From NCBI RefSeq assembly GCF_030269605.1, contig NZ_BSTQ01000013.1:124001-188000 (forward strand): a stretch of DNA of 64,000 nucleotides, written 5' to 3'. Made by a program: the position numbers and the translations under genes. The DNA comes from Lentzea sp. NBRC 105346. Lineage in GTDB: Bacteria; Actinomycetota; Actinomycetes; Mycobacteriales; Pseudonocardiaceae. The notes beneath the pieces are model-generated. The model did not search any database. It was not told the origin of the DNA and saw only the letters and a list, made by a program, of their open reading frames with translations. Positions within the stretch are counted from its first letter, which is position 1. Every line of letters starts with the position of its first letter. Of this stretch, positions 1 through 7,857 are shown in pieces.

Positions 1-236
1 GACAGCCCCGAGATCTCGCCCATCGCGGTGACCTCGGCCTCGTGCGGCGAGTTGCAGTCGAGCGCCTTGAACTCCGCGGAGTTCATGCACTGCCCGACCT
101 TCGGCAGGTCCGGCGCGGGTGCGGAGGCGGTGGAGGGCAACGGTCCGGGGACCGCCTGACCGCCGATGTGCCGGGCGCAGCCGGAGACCGCGACCAACGT
201 CAAGAGGACAACCACCGCCTGCCGCACATGCTTCAC
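1..236 (-). CDS. Septum-formation-family lipoprotein (partial, C-terminus beyond window edge)
   Basis: Only the first 78 codons lie in the window. The GTG start at 236 overlaps the TGA stop of the upstream gene by four bases (GTGA), so the two are probably translationally coupled. The N-terminus (VKHVRQAVVVLLTLVAVSGC) is a lipoprotein signal peptide with the lipobox VSGC. After a Pro/Ala/Ser linker comes KVGQCMNSAEFKALDCNSPH, followed by EAEV. This Cys-x-x-Pro-His-x-x-Glu-Val pattern is typical of the actinobacterial septum-formation-related domain. The protein should be anchored on the outer face of the membrane. The family's exact role is not settled, and the missing C-terminus prevents a firm family call. 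Confidence 0.7.
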   Translation of the reverse strand, partial: MKHVRQAVVVLLTLVAVSGCARHIGGQAVPGPLPSTASAPAPDLPKVGQCMNSAEFKALDCNSPHEAEVTAMGEISGL

Positions 237-1477
237 ACCGCTGAGACTAGAGCCACCACTTGGTTCGCGATGTTCCGGCGTTCGAGTTCGAAGGCCGGAT
301 CGGTGATCGCCGCCGGATCCGCGGGCTGTCCGAGCACCGGCGTGTGCAGGTGTCCACCGAGGACATTGGTGGCGCCCATGCCGACGCGCACGCGGTTCGC
401 GCGGTACATGCTCTCGTTGGACAGATAGTTGCCACCGCCGCCGGACTGGGCGAACGCGCCCGGCGTCGGCTGGTCGGCGCGGCACGACGGGTTCCCCGCG
501 CCGGGCGCCGCGGGCCATTCGCAGAACGACAGGTTGAACTGCACCGGGTACGGCGTCGTCTTCGCGTCGATCATCTTCTGCTGCGGCAGCGTCGTCTCGA
601 TGAACTCGAGCGCCGGCTGCGGCCATCCCGCCGCGTTCGGCGTCGTGCCGACCGAGCGCAGGTCGTTGTTGTCCGGGAAGCCGCCCCGCCAGCGCGCCGC
701 CCACCGTTCGATGTCGAACCGGCCGGGCCGCCCCTGGCTGACCGTCACGAACGCGTCGGGCTTCTGCTTGAGCCCATTGCCGTAGAACTGCTCGACGATC
801 CCCTCGTCGAACCCGCCCCACAACACCGGCAGCACGGCCGTCTGGATGACGACCTTGCCCTGCGGGGTGTCGATCTCCCGCCCGTCGAGCTGCAACGCCG
901 CCGCGCCCGCGGGGTTGCTGCGCCGCACGGTCGGCCCGTTCAGCTGGAACGGGTCGAAGCCGGTCACCAGGATTCGCCGGGCCTGCTGCTGCGGGAACCG
1001 GACGTCGGAGAGGCCGCGCGACGCCCAGTCGAACCGCTGGATCAGTGCCGCCCGCTCACCCCCGTCGATCTGATGAGTCCACTGCCGCAGCGCCTTGGTG
1101 ATCTGCAGCCGGGCCCAGTAGAGCGGCCGGTCGTCGAACCGGTCGTGCTGCTGCTCCTTGCCCTGGGCACGCCGCACGGCCGCCCGCCACAGGTCGTTCC
1201 CGCCCTGCTCGGCGAGCACCTGCGCCTGTTTCAACGACGGTGCCCGGCACAGCCGGCTGGTGAACCGCCGCACGTCGTCGTCGAACCCGGCTCTGGAGAC
1301 CAGCTCCGGCCCGACCGCGGGTCCGCCGGGCGCCAGGGTGTCGTCGAGGCGCTGCTCCTCGACCGTCAGCGGTGCCTTGTCGTCGAAACAGGCGGCCTTG
1401 TCCTGGGCGTTCGCGACGCCGGGCAGGCCCACCAGACTCACCGCGAGCAGGGCGGCCAAGCTGCTTATGTTCTTCAC
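233..1477 (-). CDS. Secreted pyroglutamyl-peptidase-like (peptidase C15 fold) protein with Cys to Ser change
   Basis: 414 residues. The GTG start at 1477 overlaps the stop of pxpA by four bases (GTGA) and gives a clean Sec signal peptide (VKNISSLAALLAVSLVGLPG, cut near VANAQ). The C-terminal half carries the C15 signature: RRILVTGFDPF, then a SNPA loop, and the DIERWA segment holding the expected catalytic Glu. The segment that should hold the nucleophilic Cys reads GNYLSNESMYRA, so Ser353 replaces it. GGHLHTP supplies the catalytic His. The family removes N-terminal pyroglutamate from peptides; coupling to the 5-oxoprolinase subunit gene upstream suggests that pyroglutamate released outside the cell is then used inside. 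Whether the Ser form is active is unknown. Long for the family (usually about 210 residues) because of an N-terminal extension of about 170 residues. Confidence 0.8.
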   Translation of the reverse strand: MKNISSLAALLAVSLVGLPGVANAQDKAACFDDKAPLTVEEQRLDDTLAPGGPAVGPELVSRAGFDDDVRRFTSRLCRAPSLKQAQVLAEQGGNDLWRAAVRRAQGKEQQHDRFDDRPLYWARLQITKALRQWTHQIDGGERAALIQRFDWASRGLSDVRFPQQQARRILVTGFDPFQLNGPTVRRSNPAGAAALQLDGREIDTPQGKVVIQTAVLPVLWGGFDEGIVEQFYGNGLKQKPDAFVTVSQGRPGRFDIERWAARWRGGFPDNNDLRSVGTTPNAAGWPQPALEFIETTLPQQKMIDAKTTPYPVQFNLSFCEWPAAPGAGNPSCRADQPTPGAFAQSGGGGNYLSNESMYRANRVRVGMGATNVLGGHLHTPVLGQPADPAAITDPAFELERRNIANQVVALVSAV

Positions 1478-2277
1478 GCGCCGATCCTGTCCGGGGTACG
1501 TGGTCCGGACCACCCTTCGTTAGGACGGTTACCGGCCGCGGCCACCTCGACCCCGGCCGCCTCGAGCGCCGCGCGCACCGCCCGAGCCACCGCGACGGCA
1601 CCCGGCGTGTCCCCGTGCACGCAGATGGAGTCGGCGCGCACGGTCACGGCCCGCCCGTCGATGCCGCGCACCCAGCCCTCGGTGGCGAGCTGCACGCACC
1701 GTTCCGCGATCTCCGCCGGCTGATGCAGCACGGCGCCCGGTAACCCGCGGGGCACCAGGGTTCCAGACGCCGTGTACGCGCGATCGGCGAACGCCTCGTA
1801 CCTGACGGAGAGCCCGGCGACCGCCGCTCGCTTCAGCCACACCGCGCCCGGCAGGCCGAGCACGGCCAGCCGTGGATCGAACAGCCGCACGGCGTCGACC
1901 ACCGCGTCGGCCTGCGCCTCGTGTCGCACCAGGGCGTTGTAGAGCGCCCCGTGCGGCTTCACGTACGAGATCCGGGCGCCCTCGACGGCCGCACACGCCG
2001 CCAGTGCGCCCAGCTGGCACAACACCTCGTTCGTCAGGGTGTCGGGGGCGACGTCGATGAACCGCCGGCCGAACCCCGCCAGGTCGCGGTACCCGACGTG
2101 GGCACCCAGGGCGACTCCTCGCGCGGCTGCCAGGGCGCACACGCGCCGCATCGTGTCCGGATCGCCCGCGTGGTGGCCGCAGGCGACGTTCGCGCTGGTG
2201 ACGACGTCGAGCAGACCGAGATCGTCACCCATGGTCCAGTGGCCGAAGCCTTCGCCGAGGTCCGCGTTCAGGTCCAC
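1474..2277 (-). CDS. pxpA: 5-oxoprolinase subunit A (LamB/YcsF family)
   Basis: 267 residues, close to the family norm of about 250. It starts MDLNADLGEGFG, the hallmark of the PxpA/LamB/YcsF family, and contains NVACGHHAGDP, HVGYRD and YVKPHGALYN with the conserved acidic and His residues; CVHGDTPGAV lies near the end. PxpA works with PxpB and PxpC in ATP-dependent opening of 5-oxoproline to glutamate in the cytoplasm. PxpB and PxpC are not in this window. The GTG start at 2277 follows an AAGGAG ribosome site about 10 bases upstream. It is the first gene of a leftward unit with the secreted C15-like protein and lipoprotein, divergent from a GntR regulator. Confidence 0.93.
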   Translation of the reverse strand: MDLNADLGEGFGHWTMGDDLGLLDVVTSANVACGHHAGDPDTMRRVCALAAARGVALGAHVGYRDLAGFGRRFIDVAPDTLTNEVLCQLGALAACAAVEGARISYVKPHGALYNALVRHEAQADAVVDAVRLFDPRLAVLGLPGAVWLKRAAVAGLSVRYEAFADRAYTASGTLVPRGLPGAVLHQPAEIAERCVQLATEGWVRGIDGRAVTVRADSICVHGDTPGAVAVARAVRAALEAAGVEVAAAGNRPNEGWSGPRTPDRIGA

Positions 2278-2295
2278 AATCCCACCATCTCCTTT

Positions 2296-2361
2296 GTAGG
2301 ATTGTTCAACGATACTTCAATCCAGCAATCCAGCAATACCCCAGTAGGATTGTTGAACATG
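2296..2361. promoter_or_regulatory. Paired GntR-type operators between pxpA and gntR
   Basis: Two copies of GTAGGATTGTT(C/G)AAC lie at 2296-2310 and 2344-2358, 48 bases apart. Each centres on a near-palindrome: ATTGTTCAACGAT at 2301-2313 and ATTGTTGAACATG at 2349-2361. The second overlaps the ATG start of gntR; the first sits about 24 bases before the pxpA start. Arms of the form TTGTTnAACnA are typical of FadR/FCD-subfamily operators. Between them is a short direct repeat of AATCCAGC. The arrangement suggests that GntR represses both divergent units and itself. Confidence 0.65.
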
Positions 2362-3045
2362 ACGGACACGTGGGTGGAGGCGCTCGCCGGGGGGAAGGCC
2401 GACCTCGAACGCGTCAGCACGGCACAGAAGGTCGCGGACATGATCCGCAGCCGGGTGCTCAAGGGCGAGCTGGAGCCGGGTCTGCGCCTCTCGGAAGAGG
2501 CGCTGGGCACTGCGCTCGGCGTCAGCCGCAACACGCTACGTGAGGCGTTTCGCCTGCTCACACACGACCGACTCCTGGTACATGAGCACAGTCGCGGGGT
2601 GTTCGTCCGCGTCCCGACCGCGGCGGACGTGCGCGACCTCTACACCGCGCGCCGGGTCATCGAGTGCGGCGCGCTGCGGCTGTGGCCGGCCGCCGACAAG
2701 GCCGCGAAGGACGCCGTGCGGCAGGCGGTCGACTTCGCCGTCAAGGGCGCCGCCAAGGACAACTGGAACGACGTCGGCACCGGAAACATCCGGTTCCACC
2801 AGGCGATCACCCGGCTGGCCGGCAGTGACCGCCTCAACGAAGAAGGTGACCGGCTGTACGCCGAGGTGCGGCTCGCGTTCCAGGTCATCAAGGAGACCAG
2901 GAGCTTCTACGAGCGCTACCTCGTGTGGAATCGCACCATTGTCGAACTGCTGAGCAAGGACGAAGTCGATCAAGCGGTCGAGTCCCTGGCCGAGTACTTC
3001 CGCATCGCCGAGGAAGACCTGGTCACGCACCTGCCGTCCAGTTAG
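2359..3045 (+). CDS. GntR-family regulator, FCD subfamily
   Basis: 228 residues starting MTDTWVEALAGGKADLERVS. A winged-helix domain (about residues 20-85) carries VADMIRSRVLKGELEPGLRL and ALGVSRNTLREAFRLL, the recognition-helix segment. The C-terminal all-helical FCD ligand domain (about 95-220) keeps metal-binding type residues (IRFHQAI). It diverges from pxpA and leads a rightward unit with the DUF3311/symporter pair, so its effector is plausibly 5-oxoproline or a related acid (inference). Its start codon lies inside an operator-like palindrome, which predicts tight autoregulation. Confidence 0.9.
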   Translation: MTDTWVEALAGGKADLERVSTAQKVADMIRSRVLKGELEPGLRLSEEALGTALGVSRNTLREAFRLLTHDRLLVHEHSRGVFVRVPTAADVRDLYTARRVIECGALRLWPAADKAAKDAVRQAVDFAVKGAAKDNWNDVGTGNIRFHQAITRLAGSDRLNEEGDRLYAEVRLAFQVIKETRSFYERYLVWNRTIVELLSKDEVDQAVESLAEYFRIAEEDLVTHLPSS

Positions 3046-3134
3046 TCAGACGGTCACGATTGGAATGTCATCCGCGCAACGAGCGGGTGATCAGGCCTAA
3101 CATCCGCGCAACACCGCGTACACGGAGGGCCACC

Positions 3135-3398
3135 ATGCCGTCTGACCGCAAGGCCAACTTGCGCTGGAGCAACTGGAACCTGCTCCTGCTGGTCCCGTTG
3201 CTGATGTTGATCACGCCGTGGTTCAACAAGGACATGCCGAGACTCTTCGGCATGCCGTTCTTCTACTGGTACCAGTTCGCGTGGGTGCCGGTGGGCGTTC
3301 TCTGCGTTCTGCTGGTCTACGTCAAGACCAAGGACACCCCGACCACGAAGGGGCCGGACAAGCTGGGCGTCGACGAGCTGGACGAGGGGGCGAACTGA
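3135..3398 (+). CDS. DUF3311 small membrane subunit of sodium symporter
   Basis: 87 residues with two predicted membrane helices (about 15-30 and 42-64) and the DUF3311 features PFFYWYQFAWVPVGV. A GGAGGG ribosome site precedes the ATG. Its stop lies one base before the ATG of the symporter gene. DUF3311 proteins commonly sit directly before MctP-type sodium:solute symporters, and a helper or stability role is assumed but not proven. Confidence 0.85.
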   Translation: MPSDRKANLRWSNWNLLLLVPLLMLITPWFNKDMPRLFGMPFFYWYQFAWVPVGVLCVLLVYVKTKDTPTTKGPDKLGVDELDEGAN

Positions 3399-3399
3399 C

Positions 3400-5034
3400 A
3401 TGCAGTGGACCGAGTTGGTCGTATTCAGCATCCTGTTCCTCCTCGTCACCGTGATGGGCTTCATCGCGGCGAGATGGCAGAAGGGTGAGACGCTCGCGCA
3501 CCTCGACGAGTGGGGTCTCGGCGGCCGCAAGTTCGGCAGCTGGATCACCTGGTTCCTCGTGGGCGGCGACCTCTACACGGCCTACACGTTCGTCGCGGTT
3601 CCGGCGCTGGTGTTCGGCGCGGGCGCGACGGGCTTCTTCGCGTTGCCGTACACGGTGATCCTCTACCCGATCGTCTTCCTGCCGCTGGTACGCCTGTGGT
3701 CGGTCGCCCGCGTGCACGGCTACGTCACGCCCGCCGACTTCGTGAAGGGCCGCTACGGCTCGCACTGGCTGGCGCTGATCATCGCGATCACCGGCATCTT
3801 CGCGACGATGCCGTACATCGCGCTGCAGCTCGTCGGCCTCGAGGCCGTGCTGCGCAGCATGGGCCTCAACGGCAGCGGCATCCTCGGCCACCTGCCGCTG
3901 TTCATCGCGTTCGTGATCCTCGCGCTCTACACCTACCAGTCGGGTCTGCGGGCGCCGGCGCTGATCGCGTTCGTCAAGGACATCCTGATCTACCTGGTCA
4001 TCCTCGTCGCGATCGTCTACCTGCCCACGAAGTTCGGCGGGTGGAGCGAGGTCTTCAACGACGCGCAGGCGAAGTTCGACGCGACGCCCGCCAAGGGCGA
4101 CGGCATCCTGCTCAACGCCAACAACCAGCTGCAGTACGCGACGCTCGCGCTCGGCTCGGCGCTCGCGCTGTTCCTCTACCCGCACTCGCTCACCGGCATC
4201 CTGGCGAGCCGCGGCCGCAACGTCATCAAGCGCAACATGGTCGCGCTGCCCGCGTACTCGTTGGTGCTGGGCCTGCTGGCACTGCTCGGCTACGTCGCGA
4301 TCAGTGCGGGCACCAAGCCGATCGTCAACCAGGCGACCGGCCGGGCCGACACGAACACGATCGTGCCGGAGCTCTTCGGGCACAACTTCCCGTCGTGGTT
4401 CGCCGGCATCGCGTTCGCGGCGATCGGCATCGGCGCACTGGTACCCGCGGCGATCATGTCGATCGCGGCGGCGAACCTGTGGACGCGCAACGTCTACAAG
4501 GAGTACATCCGCAAGCACGCCACCCCGGCGGAGGAGGCCCAGCAGGCCAAGATCGCCAGCCTGGTCGTGAAGTTCGGCGCGGTCGCCTTCATCGTGTTCA
4601 TCGACCCGCAGTTCTCCATCGACCTGCAGCTGATCGGCGGCGTGATCATCCTGCAGACGCTCCCGGCCGTCGCCATCGCGCTGTACACGCGGTGGTTCCA
4701 CGTCTGGGGCCTGATCTCGGGCTGGGTCGCGGGTCTCGGGTACGGGATGTACCTGCTGTACCAGATCCCGAGCGCCGACGGTAAGCGTCCGCACTTCGGT
4801 GGTTCGGCGCTCGCGCTGGACAAGCTGTCGCTGTTCGGCTGGCACCCGTTCGCCGGGTCGACGCTGCAGATCTACGTCGGCGTCGTCGCGATCGCGGTCA
4901 ACCTGATCGTCGCCGCGATCGTCACGGTGATCGCCAGGCGCGCCAAGGTGTTCAACGGCACGGACCAGACCGACCCGTCCGACTACCACGTCGACGAGGA
5001 CAGCGACCGGATCAAGCCGGTCGCGGCCCACTAA
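3400..5034 (+). CDS. mctP: Sodium:solute symporter, MctP-type (candidate 5-oxoproline/organic acid uptake)
   Basis: 544 residues with about 13 membrane helices. It starts MQWTELVVFSILFLLVTVMG, and the segments DEWGLGGRKFGSWITWFLVG, YVTPADFVKGRYGS and GIGALVPAAIMSIAAANLWT are characteristic of the solute:sodium symporter family, monocarboxylate branch. It follows the DUF3311 gene by one base and sits in the unit headed by the GntR regulator, divergent from pxpA. Known MctP proteins carry lactate, pyruvate and similar acids; 5-oxoproline is an inference from context. Its last 23 bases overlap the convergent ROK kinase gene. Confidence 0.88.
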   Translation: MQWTELVVFSILFLLVTVMGFIAARWQKGETLAHLDEWGLGGRKFGSWITWFLVGGDLYTAYTFVAVPALVFGAGATGFFALPYTVILYPIVFLPLVRLWSVARVHGYVTPADFVKGRYGSHWLALIIAITGIFATMPYIALQLVGLEAVLRSMGLNGSGILGHLPLFIAFVILALYTYQSGLRAPALIAFVKDILIYLVILVAIVYLPTKFGGWSEVFNDAQAKFDATPAKGDGILLNANNQLQYATLALGSALALFLYPHSLTGILASRGRNVIKRNMVALPAYSLVLGLLALLGYVAISAGTKPIVNQATGRADTNTIVPELFGHNFPSWFAGIAFAAIGIGALVPAAIMSIAAANLWTRNVYKEYIRKHATPAEEAQQAKIASLVVKFGAVAFIVFIDPQFSIDLQLIGGVIILQTLPAVAIALYTRWFHVWGLISGWVAGLGYGMYLLYQIPSADGKRPHFGGSALALDKLSLFGWHPFAGSTLQIYVGVVAIAVNLIVAAIVTVIARRAKVFNGTDQTDPSDYHVDEDSDRIKPVAAH

Positions 5035-5908
5035 CGAGGGCAGCGGCACCGACGAGCCCCGCCCGTCCACCCAGGACGGCGGGGCGAACGTCCAATGTAG
5101 ACAGATAGGACAGACCCGCGTGCGTCGCCAACGCGCGGCGCACCGGGTCGAACAACAGCTCGCCCGCCTGGGCCACACCGCCGCCGATGACGGCGAGGTC
5201 GAGGTCGCACACGGCCGCGGTCGCGGCGATCGCCAGCCCGACCGCGTGCCCGGCGCGTTCGAACGCCGCCAGCGCCACCGGGTCACCGGCCCGCGCCGAC
5301 GCCTCCAGCGCGATCGCGTCCGCACCGCGCCAGCCCCGAGCCGAAGCCCAGCTCACCATTCGCGGTCCACCCGCCACGGTTTCCACGCAGCCGCGTCCGC
5401 CACACGTGCACGGCTCGCCGTCCGGCTCGACCACGACGTGCCCGATGTGCCCGGCGTTGCCGGTCCGCCCGCCGAACGGCCGGCCGTCGAGCACCAGCCC
5501 GCCGCCGACCCCGGTCGACACGACCAGGCCGACCATGAACCGGCTGCTCTGCCCGGCCCCGCGCCACTGCTCGCCGAGCGCCATGCACACGCCGTCGCCC
5601 GCGAGCTCGACCGGCACACCCGGCACCAGCGAGGCCACGCGTTCCCGCAGCGGGAACTCGCGCCAGGAGGGCACGTTGATCGGGCTGACCGTGCCCGCCG
5701 CCGTGTCCACGGGCCCGGCCGAGGCGATTCCGGCGCCCGCGACCTGCTCGCCGTCCAGCACCCGCCCGACGACGTCCGCGACCGCATCCCACGTGTCCAC
5801 CTGCGGCGTCGCCACCTGCGCGGACCGCACCACGTCGCCGGCCCCGCCGACGAGCGCCGCGGCGATCTTGGTGCCGCCGAAGTCCACTGCCAGCACCAGA
5901 TCAGTCAC
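5012..5908 (-). CDS. ROK-family sugar kinase (glucokinase-like)
   Basis: 298 residues. The GTG start at 5908 gives VTDLVLAVDFGGTKIAAALV, the ATP-binding DxGGT motif near the N-terminus; an in-frame extension upstream lacks family residues. GLVVSTGVGGGLVLDG is the second phosphate-binding loop, and the zinc motif CTCGGRGCVET follows GHIGHVVVEPDGEP. The family phosphorylates glucose, N-acetylmannosamine or related sugars in the cytoplasm. No DNA-binding domain is present, so it is a kinase rather than a ROK repressor. The end overlaps the symporter end by 23 bases. No sugar pathway neighbours reveal the substrate. Confidence 0.88.
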   Translation of the reverse strand: MTDLVLAVDFGGTKIAAALVGGAGDVVRSAQVATPQVDTWDAVADVVGRVLDGEQVAGAGIASAGPVDTAAGTVSPINVPSWREFPLRERVASLVPGVPVELAGDGVCMALGEQWRGAGQSSRFMVGLVVSTGVGGGLVLDGRPFGGRTGNAGHIGHVVVEPDGEPCTCGGRGCVETVAGGPRMVSWASARGWRGADAIALEASARAGDPVALAAFERAGHAVGLAIAATAAVCDLDLAVIGGGVAQAGELLFDPVRRALATHAGLSYLSTLDVRPAVLGGRAGLVGAAALVSGPRPA

Positions 5909-5996
5909 GCCGCGCCTTCCCCCGGTTGAACCAACAACCCGCACATTGTTGCCGGTGGCTGGCCGTGGCCGTGCGACCACTGCCACCATATGCGCC

Positions 5997-6944
5997 ATGC
6001 CAGGGCTGCGGGACGAGCTCCGACGGCTGCGCAAGGGCCGGGGTGTTCTTGCGGCGGACATCGACACTCTTGCAGGCAACGCACTACGCGCGTTGTGTGG
6101 CATTACCCCACAGGACAGCCAGCCGGTGATCCGGCAGAAGGTCACCGACGAGCTCAAACGGCTCGCGGACCGGTTGCAGCCCGACCTCAAACTCGCGGCG
6201 CTGGCAGCCCTCGCGATCCACCCGGAGGCGCAGCAGACGAAGCTGACCGAACGGGTCGAGTGGCTCGCGCAGGCCATCGGCAAGCAGACCCGTACCGCGC
6301 GGCGCCGCGCGGACGACGCGATCGAGCTGCTGGTGCAGGCCGCGGAGAACCGGCCCGGCGACGAGGGCTGGTACGTGCAGGCGTTCGAGGCGCAGGTGCG
6401 GCTCGACATGGGTACGCCCGAGGTGGTCGAACGCCGCAAGATCGTCGCGACCAGGGACGGTGTCGACGCGATCGTGCCCGCGCTGAGCCTGCCAAGGCAT
6501 CGCGCGGACCAGCGTGTGCTGCACGACGTCAACGCGAAGGTGCTGTACGGCGGCAAGCTCGTGCAGCAGGAACACCCGTCCGAGAGCTACTTCCGGTTCA
6601 CCATCGAGCTGCCCGAGCCGTTGCACAGCGGGCAGACGCACGAGTACGCGATGAAGCTGCGGGTGCCGGACGGGCAGCCGATGCGCCCGCACTACGTGTT
6701 CTCACCGCACCGCCGATGCGACCGGTTCTCGGTGCGGATTCAGTTCGATGTGCACAATCCGCCGCGTTCGGTGTGGCTGGTTTCGCGCACTCCGATGCGG
6801 ATGGTCGACGACGCGACGCCGTGCGGTGAATTGCTCAGTGTGGACGCCAGCGGCGCGGTGCAGGTCGAGTTCGACGAGTTGGACATGGGATTCGGATACG
6901 GCGTGCAATGGAGGTGGGCCGGTGGGCCAGCTCCCGCAAGCTGA
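5997..6944 (+). CDS. Unknown actinobacterial protein with helical N-terminal domain
   Basis: 315 residues, no signal peptide or membrane helix, so cytoplasmic. The first 120 residues are helical and charged (MPGLRDELRRLRKGRGVLAA; repeated RADDAIELL-type helices). The remainder looks beta-rich, with aromatic and proline-rich strands near YVFSPHRRCDRFSVRIQF and ending GFGYGVQWRW. I recognise this N-terminal layout from uncharacterised actinomycete proteins but cannot name a family. A CANNNT -10-like hexamer (5984-5989) seven bases before the ATG suggests leaderless transcription. It stands alone between the ROK kinase and a Crp regulator. Confidence 0.75.
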   Translation: MPGLRDELRRLRKGRGVLAADIDTLAGNALRALCGITPQDSQPVIRQKVTDELKRLADRLQPDLKLAALAALAIHPEAQQTKLTERVEWLAQAIGKQTRTARRRADDAIELLVQAAENRPGDEGWYVQAFEAQVRLDMGTPEVVERRKIVATRDGVDAIVPALSLPRHRADQRVLHDVNAKVLYGGKLVQQEHPSESYFRFTIELPEPLHSGQTHEYAMKLRVPDGQPMRPHYVFSPHRRCDRFSVRIQFDVHNPPRSVWLVSRTPMRMVDDATPCGELLSVDASGAVQVEFDELDMGFGYGVQWRWAGGPAPAS

Positions 6945-6967
6945 CCCACCTCCTCCCCACTGGCCAT

Positions 6968-7009
6968 TCAGCCCATCAGCACGAAGACCACGATCGAGTG
7001 CGGTTCCAT
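6968..7009 (-). CDS. Possible 13-residue hydrophobic peptide
   Basis: A 14-codon reading frame encodes MEPHSIVVFVLMG. It is preceded by a GGGGAG ribosome site at 7016-7021 with six bases to the ATG, an optimal arrangement that is hard to explain by chance. It lies in the 247-base gap between the convergent unknown gene and the crp gene, on the opposite strand. No leader/attenuator hairpin is obvious downstream, because transcription would run into the 3' end of the unknown gene. Too short for a homology judgement. Confidence 0.3.
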   Translation of the reverse strand: MEPHSIVVFVLMG

Positions 7010-7149
7010 CCCGTTCTCCCCTCTGTCTCACCCCGACTGCCGAGAGCGTCGCAGTGGTGAGGGGATCCGTTCTGTGCCAGTTGACACACAACGCCGAACT
7101 GGATGTGGGTGACATTACAGAACACAATTGGGGTGGGCCAGCGATCGGG

Positions 7150-7174
7150 GAATTGGCCAAATAATGGCCAATTC
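7150..7174. promoter_or_regulatory. 25-base palindrome before the crp-family gene
   Basis: Perfect inverted repeat: arm GAATTGGCCA at 7150-7159 and TGGCCAATTC at 7165-7174 around a five-base AT spacer. It lies just before the GGGGGAGG ribosome site of the gene at 7192. It differs from the classic Crp site (TGTGA-n6-TCACA). It could be an autoregulatory operator or a hairpin in the mRNA leader. Confidence 0.55.
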
Positions 7175-7191
7175 TTCAGGGGGAGGAAAGC

Positions 7192-7857
7192 ATGAACTTC
7201 TGGGACATGCTCTTGGAATCGACCAGGCAGGACTTTCTCGCTCAGGCCGTCGAACGCCGGTACAAGACGGGCAAGGTGATCATCAACGAGGGGGATCGGG
7301 CCGGATGGGTGCTCGTGCTGACCGTCGGACGGGCGAAGGTGGTCACCTCGGCGGGCGGCGGGCACGACGTGGTTCTCGGCGTGCGTGAACCGGGCGACAT
7401 CATCGGCGAGATGGCGGCGGTCGACGGCAACCCGCGGTCCGCGTCGGTCATCGCCGTCGAGGACGTCACCGCGCTGTGGCTGCCCGCCCAGCGGTTCGCC
7501 AGGCTGATGCGCGAACCGGATGTCTCGTCGGCCCTGCTGAAGATCATCAGCGGTCGCTTGCGCACCGCGAACGTCCGGCGCGCGGAGTACGGCGACCGCA
7601 CCACGTTCGTGCGGCTCGCGTCGCTGCTCAACGAGATCGTGCTGCGCTACGGCGTGCGGACGCGGGACGGTGTGCTGATCACGTTGCGGATCAGCCAGCA
7701 GGACCTGGCCGGCCTCATCTCGGCGTCCCGGGAGGCCGTCGCACGGGCGTTGCGCGAGCTGCGCGAGGACGGCGTGCTCACCACCGGGCGGCAGCGGATG
7801 ATCGTGCACCGCCCCGAGGTCCTGGAGGAGATCGTCAACGCTTCAGCATCCGCGTGA
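7192..7857 (+). CDS. Crp/Fnr-family transcriptional regulator
   Basis: 221 residues. A cyclic-nucleotide-binding beta-roll spans about residues 15-125; the position of the phosphate-binding cassette reads EPGDIIGEMAAVDGNPRSAS, which keeps the GE(M/L)...PRSA pattern expected for cyclic nucleotide binding. A winged helix follows, with LRISQQDLAGLISASREAVA as the helix-turn-helix. The start has a very strong ribosome site (GGGGGAGG). A perfect 25-base palindrome directly upstream suggests autoregulation. Its last 23 bases overlap the convergent gene. Confidence 0.93.
   Translation: MNFWDMLLESTRQDFLAQAVERRYKTGKVIINEGDRAGWVLVLTVGRAKVVTSAGGGHDVVLGVREPGDIIGEMAAVDGNPRSASVIAVEDVTALWLPAQRFARLMREPDVSSALLKIISGRLRTANVRRAEYGDRTTFVRLASLLNEIVLRYGVRTRDGVLITLRISQQDLAGLISASREAVARALRELREDGVLTTGRQRMIVHRPEVLEEIVNASASA

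Noticed and set aside
260..1723. Plus-strand frame opposite the C15-like protein
   Set aside because: Shadow with no recognisable motif; the minus-strand gene has signal peptide and family residues.
3322..5325. 667-codon minus-strand frame opposite the MctP-type symporter
   Set aside because: Arg/Asp/Val-rich shadow without any family motif; the plus-strand symporter is unmistakable.
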